A DNA stretch of 59,857 nucleotides from positions 1-59,857 of the forward strand of contig JALQXX010000005.1 in the NCBI GenBank assembly GCA_023262965.1, read 5' to 3'. Below the pieces are notes generated by a model, which made no database searches, was not told where the DNA came from, and was given only the letters and a program-made list of their open reading frames with translations. The stretch comes from Candidatus Marinamargulisbacteria bacterium. GTDB taxonomy: Bacteria > Margulisbacteria > Marinamargulisbacteria > UBA817. The number at the start of each line of letters is the position of its first letter. Position 1 is the first letter of the stretch. Of this stretch, positions 54,409 to 59,857 are shown piece by piece. Made by a program: the position numbers and the translations under genes.

Positions 54409-55407
54409 ATGTTTTTTATTATTAGCATTTGCATGGCGTTTTTCTGGATCAATATTGTATTTATTTTTGCAAAAGTACCATACTTTTCTTATCCAATTAC
54501 AACATTTATATTTTTCACGCTTTTTGTATATCGTTTTATTATTACTATCGAAAAAGAAGAGGCTCGTTTGACAGATGAAATCAATCACAATTTTGTTCAG
54601 AACTTACCCAAAGAGCGATTATTAAAAGAATTAAAGATGGCTAAACATGTTCAGCAGGCCTTATTATCTATTGACAGTCCCGACATTCCATCAGTAAACA
54701 TTACCAAAAAATGCATGCCTGCCGATACCATTGGCGGCGATTTTTATGGATTTATTTGCAAGAATTTTGATGACATGATGGCGATTAAAAAATCCCCCGG
54801 GATTCTTCGATATGTGCAAAAAGAAAACCAATATTTAGGCATTGTGATCGGCGATGTTGCCGGACATGGTGTATCGTCGGCCTTAATCATGGCATTGAGT
54901 TCCGGACTGTTTTCTGAAATTGGAAAACGCTATCCGTCGCCAAAAAAAGTACTGGAATCCGCTAATAAACATTTGATTCGCTACATCGAAAACTCACAAG
55001 TGACACACGTAACCGCTTTTTATGGCGTGTTAAATCTCAGTGACTCTGTATTTACCTATTGTCAAGCGGGTCACCCCTGCGCACTACTGCAAACGGCTAA
55101 AAACGACATCCATGAGTTAACGGCTGACGGATCATTTTTGGGCATGTTTAATGATATTGTATTTTCGGAAGCATCCGTACAATTATCCAAGGGGGATCGT
55201 TTATTTTTTTACACGGATGGTTTTATCGAAGCCAAAGGGCCAAATGGCGATTTATTTGGCCAAAATCGATTAATGAACCATATTCAAAACTTACAACATG
55301 AGCCTATTGGAACCGTTATCCATCAATTATTTGACGATATCAATATGTATACCCATTATCAAAAAGCCAATGATGATCGCTCAATGGTGATTCTTGAAAT
55401 GACATAA
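54409..55407 (+). CDS. SpoIIE/RsbU-type PP2C phosphatase with N-terminal TM segments
   Basis: 332 residues. Two TM segments at the N-terminus (about 1-25 and 30-48), a linker coiled coil with KERLLKELKMAKHVQQALL (the usual RsbU lead-in), then the PP2C-like domain: MPADTIGGDFYGF, LGIVIGDVAGHGVSSAL, FTYCQAGHPCALL, FFYTDGFIEAKG and DDRSMVIL, which supply the metal-binding Asp residues. It should dephosphorylate an anti-sigma antagonist in a partner-switching system, but no antagonist or anti-sigma gene is present here. One base overlaps the FdhD-like gene. Confidence 0.9.
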   Translation: MFFIISICMAFFWINIVFIFAKVPYFSYPITTFIFFTLFVYRFIITIEKEEARLTDEINHNFVQNLPKERLLKELKMAKHVQQALLSIDSPDIPSVNITKKCMPADTIGGDFYGFICKNFDDMMAIKKSPGILRYVQKENQYLGIVIGDVAGHGVSSALIMALSSGLFSEIGKRYPSPKKVLESANKHLIRYIENSQVTHVTAFYGVLNLSDSVFTYCQAGHPCALLQTAKNDIHELTADGSFLGMFNDIVFSEASVQLSKGDRLFFYTDGFIEAKGPNGDLFGQNRLMNHIQNLQHEPIGTVIHQLFDDINMYTHYQKANDDRSMVILEMT

Positions 55408-56087
55408 TGCTTGTACGACACATCAAAATCAAGCAGCTCACGGTTGCAACAAAAAAGTCCAATAGTAATAGCGATCGATTAATCATGGAGTATCCGCTTA
55501 CAATTTGTTTTGATGACAAGCGTTTTTTAGCCGCTATTTGTCCGCAGTTTGTGGATTTTTTTGTTCATGGCCTTATCTATAACCACACAAGGTCGATTAC
55601 TGGCCTGCATTTGCAAAACACAGACCCCAATACCATTACCGTCACACGTAATCCGGACCGTGCCCATACCCTATCCATTGATGCCTCTGTGCCATCTGGA
55701 ATTCAACCCGACACGTTAATTCACTGGATGCATTTATTTAAAGATGGCCAATCGTTGTATCGGCAAACGGGCGCAACCGAATCGGTCGGCATTCTTTTAT
55801 CGGATCAATCGGTGCTGACGATCGAGTGCTTGTCCATGGAATCGGCCACACTAAAATTGGTGGGCGCCTTACTAAAAAAAGATTGCCACGCTTACCCGGT
55901 TGTATTTATGTCTCATGCGTTAAAAAACCGCAGTCAGGCCCTGATTGATTTATTGAATCCGGCGATTATTATGTGTCAGTCGGCTATTTCAGCCCATTTT
56001 TTGGATGATTGTATAACCCATCAACGAACCCTTTTTGGATTTTGCCGTAAATCCACCTATAATCGATACACCAATTTTCATTTGTAA
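55407..56087 (+). CDS. Divergent FdhD-like protein
   Basis: 226 residues. The order of elements follows FdhD (formate dehydrogenase sulfurtransferase): EYPLTICFDDKRFLAAICPQ, then GQSLYRQTGATESVGILLSD (FdhD has TGGxHxA), then ALIDLLNPAIIMCQSAISAHF and TLFGFCRKSTYNRYTN (FdhD ends GFxRxxxxNxYT). The EDVGRHNA-type motif is replaced by ECLSMESATLK and the CxxC loop is missing, so sulfur-transfer activity is doubtful. ATG 55407 overlaps the phosphatase stop. ATG 55485 would give the bare domain. Confidence 0.65.
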   Translation: MLVRHIKIKQLTVATKKSNSNSDRLIMEYPLTICFDDKRFLAAICPQFVDFFVHGLIYNHTRSITGLHLQNTDPNTITVTRNPDRAHTLSIDASVPSGIQPDTLIHWMHLFKDGQSLYRQTGATESVGILLSDQSVLTIECLSMESATLKLVGALLKKDCHAYPVVFMSHALKNRSQALIDLLNPAIIMCQSAISAHFLDDCITHQRTLFGFCRKSTYNRYTNFHL

Positions 56088-56193
56088 TGAGGATCCTGCA
56101 ATCGAGCATTTTTTTGCCATTAATGCTATACAACAAAACAATTCTTATGCTATGATCGATACCATAGTATAAATCAAGATTGGAGGTATTAAT

Positions 56194-56340
56194 ATGTCAC
56201 AAGCATACTGTGTTAAATGTAAAGAAAAACGCGAAATGAAGGATGAACAAGAAACAACCATGAAAAATGGTCGTCGCGCCCTTAAAGGAACATGTTCTGT
56301 TTGCAAAACAGGGATGTTCAAAATTTTAGGCAAAGCGTAA
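56194..56340 (+). CDS. Small zinc-ribbon protein, DUF5679 type
   Basis: 48 residues, start ATG 56194 with GGAGG at good spacing. Two CxxC pairs (YCVKCKEK and CSVCKTG) frame a KNGRRALKG core, the small C4 zinc-ribbon plan of DUF5679. It resembles proteins of unknown function found in many phyla, perhaps nucleic-acid-binding. It is a single-gene unit with its own terminator. Confidence 0.85.
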   Translation: MSQAYCVKCKEKREMKDEQETTMKNGRRALKGTCSVCKTGMFKILGKA

Positions 56341-56360
56341 GCTTTATATAATATTAGTGG

Positions 56361-56404
56361 CGGCTTTGTTTACCTAGTAGCAAATAAAGCCGTCTGCTTT
56401 TTTT
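56361..56404 (+). terminator. Rho-independent terminator after the DUF5679 gene
   Basis: CGGCTTT (56361-56367) pairs with AAAGCCG (56386-56392), followed after five bases by a run of seven T. The clearest intrinsic terminator in the window. Confidence 0.88.
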
Positions 56405-56751
56405 GATGAGTGTTGAGTAACACACCAACAAAGGGGGCCCTAGATAATTAGAGCCGACTACAAAAAGGGGGTACATATGTTAATCGTAAGGAATTCCATC
56501 CTGCTGTCTTTTGTATTTTGATCGTTGCAAACTGTAGGAAAGTACGGGGGGGCAAATGACTGTTGCACATACAAAAACGCGGTTCAAAGTGGGTCGTATT
56601 GGCGCCAGAGTGCTAATATGCTGAGAGTGACCTATAAAACGGTTCGAAAGCATCTTGTTTTTGTGGGGAAATAGGCCAAAATCACCCTGAAAAATCAAGA
56701 GCGATGCCGACGTTTATAGCGATGCAGTCTAACAAATTGGAGACTTTAGAA
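56405..56751. other. Gene-free stretch with two AAAGGGGG sites and tiny ORFs
   Basis: AAAGGGGG occurs at 56430-56437 and 56464-56471. The second lies just before ATG 56477, which opens a 14-codon ORF (ends 56521). A run of seven G at about 56546-56552 precedes ATG 56556, a 22-codon ORF. Neither peptide is recognised. The G-rich leaders resemble those of the pilin genes. No tmRNA, 6S or RNase P signature is seen. Confidence 0.45.
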
Positions 56752-56827
<76 letters not shown>

Positions 56828-56894
56828 ATAATCTAATTGTATCGCAATTCCACCAAATGTAAAGACAAAATGCCGATAATATTCGGCCTATAGG

Positions 56895-57548
56895 CTATAG
56901 ACCAATCGCCATACTCAGGGACATGGTCATTCCCGACAATGCGAGATCGGTGGCGACCACTTTATTGAAGGGGGTTGTCACCGATACATCCCCAACAAAC
57001 CGATACGCAACATCCAGATTCAATGACCATTCGGGGTTAAGGTGATACGAAAATACAGCCCCAACCATTGCAACAGGGGCTTTCAAATACCGCTTACGAT
57101 AGGCCGTAACCCCCTTACTTTCCGATAGCATCTGAATGGTATAATATCCCCGCAAATACCCCCCGGATACAAACAGCGACAATCGCGAAAAATCATCGGT
57201 AACAATGGGCACATAGTACCGTATTCCATACACATCCCAGGCCACTGTTGTCTCCGAAAATTCGTCCGATTTTTCCGCTAGAAATTGCCCATTGGTATAA
57301 TCGTACCACAGTACGAACCCCTCATAGGGTTCATTCAAACCAATCCCCAAACCCCTACTCATTAAAATGAAATCCGCACTGCCATTCTCACTACTAAATG
57401 ACATATCTGGATAATGCCCTGCTGAAATCGACGGAATAATCACCACACGCCGCAAAAAAGAATTCGGAATGGGGTCCCAATTAATGGCATGCGTCGAAAT
57501 CGAATACACACCAATCAAACACACGAAGACACGTATATACTGCCACAT
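56895..57548 (-). CDS. Putative outer-membrane beta-barrel protein
   Basis: 217 residues. Signal peptide IRVFVCLIGVYSISTHA, then amphipathic strands with aromatic residues (GFVLWYDYTNG, YGIRYYVPIV, LSLFVSGGYLRGYYTIQM, VGAVFSYHLNPEWSLNLDVAYRFVG), the look of an OmpW/opacity-like eight-strand barrel. The last residue is Leu rather than Phe. TATAGT (57556-57561) ends 7 nt before ATG with no ribosome binding site. Confidence 0.65.
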   Translation of the reverse strand: MWQYIRVFVCLIGVYSISTHAINWDPIPNSFLRRVVIIPSISAGHYPDMSFSSENGSADFILMSRGLGIGLNEPYEGFVLWYDYTNGQFLAEKSDEFSETTVAWDVYGIRYYVPIVTDDFSRLSLFVSGGYLRGYYTIQMLSESKGVTAYRKRYLKAPVAMVGAVFSYHLNPEWSLNLDVAYRFVGDVSVTTPFNKVVATDLALSGMTMSLSMAIGL

Positions 57549-57600
57549 AGGTGAAACTATAGCATTGATGAAATGTTTTTTCTAATGTAAACTCATATTT

Positions 57601-58095
57601 ATGAGTTATGCCATTTTAAAGTCATGTCACGTTATTGCTATATTGGCTTGGTCTGCCGGTCTTTTTTATATTGGACGGCTTTTTGTCTATTATGTTGAAT
57701 CGCCTCACTCGGAAACACGGCAGGTATTAACCACCATGGCGCGTCGATTAAATAACGGAATCATTTGGCCCGCATCCATTATCGGTACCCTTATTGGGTT
57801 GCATTTGATTGGTGTGGTAAATGCCCTATCCCAGCCGTGGTTTCATACCAAAGCCTTATTTTTAATCGCTCTTTTTGGCTACCAACATGCATTGTCTCGT
57901 ATCATCAAACGCATGAGTGCCAATGCATTTACACGATCCGCCACATGGTGTCGTGTTTTCAATGAAGTTCCCATTGTACTATTAACGGGCATTGTTTTTT
58001 CTGCGGTTACAAAAGATGCCTTCATCGGATGGGGTGCCTCCGGCATTGTTGTGTTGATGATAGGGCTTTTTTTTGGCGTACGTTATCGCCGATAA
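57601..58095 (+). CDS. hemJ: HemJ-like protoporphyrinogen IX oxidase
   Basis: 164 residues, four to five TM segments. LKSCHVIAILAWSAGLFYIGRLFVYYVE matches the HemJ N-terminus with its conserved His, and PWFHTKALFLIALFGYQHALSRIIKRM the central Lys-containing helix; FNEVPIVLLTGIVFSAV completes the fold. HemJ oxidises protoporphyrinogen in many diderms. It precedes the U32 gene by 6 nt. Confidence 0.82.
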   Translation: MSYAILKSCHVIAILAWSAGLFYIGRLFVYYVESPHSETRQVLTTMARRLNNGIIWPASIIGTLIGLHLIGVVNALSQPWFHTKALFLIALFGYQHALSRIIKRMSANAFTRSATWCRVFNEVPIVLLTGIVFSAVTKDAFIGWGASGIVVLMIGLFFGVRYRR

Positions 58096-58101
58096 TCCAT
58101 T

Positions 58102-59259
58102 ATGGTCAAACCCGCCATTGTTGCACCCGGTGGCAGTCTAGAAAAAGCCCTTATTGCCCTTCACTTTGGTGCAGACGCTGTGTATGTGGGGGCCCGTCAA
58201 TTTAGCCTGCGAAAATCCGCTACCAATTTAAGTAACAATGAACTGCGTCATTTGTGCGAACACGCTCATGGAATGAATAAACGGGTGTATTTGGCCCTGA
58301 ATAGCTTCCCCCATCACACCGATACCCCCGCTATTATTGCTTTTTTAAATCAGATTCGAGATATCCCCTTGGATGCCTGCATTTGCGCCGATATTGGCAT
58401 GGTTGCATTGATCCAAGCGCATACCCCGTTTGCCATCCATGCATCCACACAGGCCAGTATTAGCAATGCCTATAGTGCCGCGTATTGGAAATCCATTGGT
58501 GCGTCTCGGATTGTGATGGCACGTGAACTGAGTATTGCCGAGGCTGGGGAGATAAAAAAACAGGTCGGGATTTCGGTTGAACAGTTTATACATGGCGCTA
58601 TGTGCAGCAGTTTTTCGGGAAAATGCACCATTTCAAATGTCACTGCCGGTCGGGATTCAAACCGTGGGGGCTGTGTCCAATCCTGTCGTCACCAATACAC
58701 CTTGGCAAACAATGGTGAAGCGTATCATATTATGAATTCCAAAGACTTAATGGGGTTACATCACATACCCGATTATTTTCACCATCATATTGATGCGGTT
58801 AAAATTGAAGGGCGTATGAAATCGGCCCTATATGTTGCCAATGCCTGCCATCAATACCGCATGGCTATTGATGCCTATGCCCAGAATCCCGATGCATTTA
58901 ATCCAACGATCTACAGCGATCCATTGACTCAGGTATCCAACCGCGGCTTTACCTCCGCCAGTTTGGATTCCCCCGCCGGAGCCGATTCAATAGATACCGA
59001 TTGGAACGGCTACACCCAATCATGGGATTTTATGGGCATTGTCACGCAGTGTTACGGCGATCGATCGGTACTAACCACCAAACAACCCCTGTCTGCCACC
59101 GATTCATTATGGGCCTTATCACCAAACACCCCGGCCATGACGCCCATTACCCCATCCATTGAATCCATGACTGGCGATCGATTGGATCACGTTGCACCCA
59201 ACCGCGCTGTTTGGCTGAATGATGCCATACCCGCGTTTTCCATTATTATTCGAAAATGA
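58102..59259 (+). CDS. U32-family protein, TrhP-like tRNA hydroxylation enzyme
   Basis: 385 residues. Start VKPAIVAPGGSLEKALIALHFGADAVYVG, then FAIHASTQASISNAYSAAYWKSIGASRIVMARE, and the Cys cluster GAMCSSFSGKCTISN...NRGGCVQSCRHQY, which in U32 proteins binds an Fe-S cluster; VKIEGRMKSALYVANAC follows. TrhP-type proteins use prephenate for 5-hydroxyuridine formation in tRNA; older annotation calls them collagenase-like proteases. Overlaps the next U32 gene as ATGA. Confidence 0.88.
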   Translation: MVKPAIVAPGGSLEKALIALHFGADAVYVGARQFSLRKSATNLSNNELRHLCEHAHGMNKRVYLALNSFPHHTDTPAIIAFLNQIRDIPLDACICADIGMVALIQAHTPFAIHASTQASISNAYSAAYWKSIGASRIVMARELSIAEAGEIKKQVGISVEQFIHGAMCSSFSGKCTISNVTAGRDSNRGGCVQSCRHQYTLANNGEAYHIMNSKDLMGLHHIPDYFHHHIDAVKIEGRMKSALYVANACHQYRMAIDAYAQNPDAFNPTIYSDPLTQVSNRGFTSASLDSPAGADSIDTDWNGYTQSWDFMGIVTQCYGDRSVLTTKQPLSATDSLWALSPNTPAMTPITPSIESMTGDRLDHVAPNRAVWLNDAIPAFSIIIRK

Positions 59260-59857
59260 TTATAACAATTATTGAGCACCCCGATCAATTACCCATAATT
59301 ACCCGCCACAGCGTACGCCATGTTATTATCGACATGCCCGGATGGTCGGTGCGACCGCATCGCCTGTACAATTGGACCCCCAATGACCTGCAACAGCTTT
59401 TCCAAAAAACCGACACCATATGGGTGAATTTGGATGGTCTATACACCCCCCCCGAATTAACGCTATTGGCACATAACCTCCATCACTATGAGGGCATGGA
59501 CCACATTACCGGATTTCGTATACACGATATTGGCTTAGCCACATGGTTGCATCACCAATTTCCCAACCATCGCATTCATCTAACGCCCGAAACCAGTATG
59601 CATCATTACGCCGCCATTGAAGCCGCTTTTAGGGCCGGTATCCATGGGATAACCCTATCCCCCGACATATCGTATTCGGCTATTCGGGACATGTGTCAAC
59701 GAGCCCCAAAATCGTGGTCCTTGGAATTATTTGTACAAGGCCCGATACTTATTCAATACGCCCACCGTCGGTTTCTGCACAACCTATTACCGCAGTCCCC
59801 CGATACCATTATAAAAACATCGGTAACCGATGCGGAACTCCCGGGCCGGTTATTTAC
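59256..59857 (+). CDS. Second U32-like protein (partial, runs off window)
   Basis: The frame is open from ATG 59256 to the window end (200 codons). It resembles a divergent U32 domain: GFRIHDIGLATWLHHQFP, IHLTPETSMHHYAAIEAAFRAGIHGITLSPDISYSAI and LELFVQGPILIQYAHRRFLHNLLP correspond to the TIM-barrel strands and the usual R-rich segment. The Cys cluster, if any, would lie beyond the end. The two U32 genes form one translationally coupled unit, as paired U32 genes often do. Confidence 0.75.
   Translation, partial: MIITIIEHPDQLPIITRHSVRHVIIDMPGWSVRPHRLYNWTPNDLQQLFQKTDTIWVNLDGLYTPPELTLLAHNLHHYEGMDHITGFRIHDIGLATWLHHQFPNHRIHLTPETSMHHYAAIEAAFRAGIHGITLSPDISYSAIRDMCQRAPKSWSLELFVQGPILIQYAHRRFLHNLLPQSPDTIIKTSVTDAELPGRLF

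Noticed and set aside
56145-56333. Minus-strand ORF opposite the DUF5679 gene
   Set aside because: Shadow of the small zinc-ribbon gene, which has an ideal ribosome site and a terminator on the plus strand.

Overview
This window comes from a diderm bacterium with a moderate-GC chromosome and the standard genetic code. Diderm features include an LptC/LptA-like protein, two outer-membrane barrel candidates, a lipocalin and a type IV pilus/type II secretion platform. Core genes (rpsD, rpmB, ruvB, ftsH, tsaD, ispD, rpoN, nadE, topB, metE, three tRNAs) mark it as chromosomal. Most proteins look deeply diverged, which suggests an uncultivated lineage. A Margulisbacteria-like origin is only a guess from general impression.

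Layout. 0-1.6 kb: two decayed Fic genes and other debris. 1.6-8.6 kb: an AT-rich, probably acquired island. It holds one tightly overlapping operon (ketosynthase III, SDR/epimerase, lactonase-type metallo-hydrolase, PaaK/CoF-synthetase-like adenylating enzyme, ATP-grasp ligase, GNAT/FemAB-like acyltransferase) behind a TetR regulator and a perfect 17-bp palindrome inside the promoter. 8.7-9.5 kb: a HEPN/MNT toxin-antitoxin pair. 9.5-10.9 kb: four minor prepilin-like genes. A 52-bp piece of the third is duplicated at the right edge of the island. 11-12 kb: lipocalin and DUF423. 12-18.3 kb: a 2-aminoethylphosphonate (AEP) pathway (EamA transporter, LicD, AepX-NTase fusion, AepY, PntC-AEP transaminase fusion) that probably decorates surface glycans or lipids with CMP-activated AEP.

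18.4-22 kb: three atypical pilin paralogues and a GspF/PilC platform protein. 22-30.2 kb, minus strand: a nine-gene overlapping operon running ruvB, hisB, pyrR, nadE, an exported unknown, two prepilins, a PilM-PilN fusion and PilO. 30.2-36.6 kb: an orphan membrane protein behind a duplicated promoter, rpmB, a PiT-like transporter, a barrel candidate, a YgjP-like metallopeptidase, two divergent GT4 glycosyltransferases and tRNA-Thr. 36.6-48.7 kb: a secreted subtilase, rpsD, a short SDR, LptC/A, ispD, rpoN, tsaD, yggT, proC, a glyoxalase-II-like protein and topB. 48.7-49.15 kb: a gene-free stretch with two paralogous structured RNA candidates. 49-59.9 kb: metE, a SlyD-like isomerase, ftsH, tRNA-Cys, a SpoIIE-type phosphatase with a degenerate FdhD-like partner, a small zinc-ribbon protein, tRNA-Thr, a barrel candidate, hemJ and two U32-family genes, the last cut by the window end.

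The most interesting signals are as follows. First, the two structured RNA candidates at 48.8-49.1 kb share a two-stem architecture with a 5'-side bulge and a C-rich apical loop. The loops are perfectly complementary over 10 nt to the unusual AAAGGGGG(G)A leaders of the first two pilin genes, the six-C loop matching the six-G leader and the five-C loop the five-G leader. Second, the KS-SDR-MBL-ligase-ATP-grasp-acyltransferase operon resembles the OleA/D/C logic but is a different set of families, and appears to be started by a leaderless, palindrome-controlled promoter. Third, many transcription units seem to have a -10 box only 6-8 nt before the start codon and no Shine-Dalgarno sequence, so leaderless mRNAs may be common in this organism.
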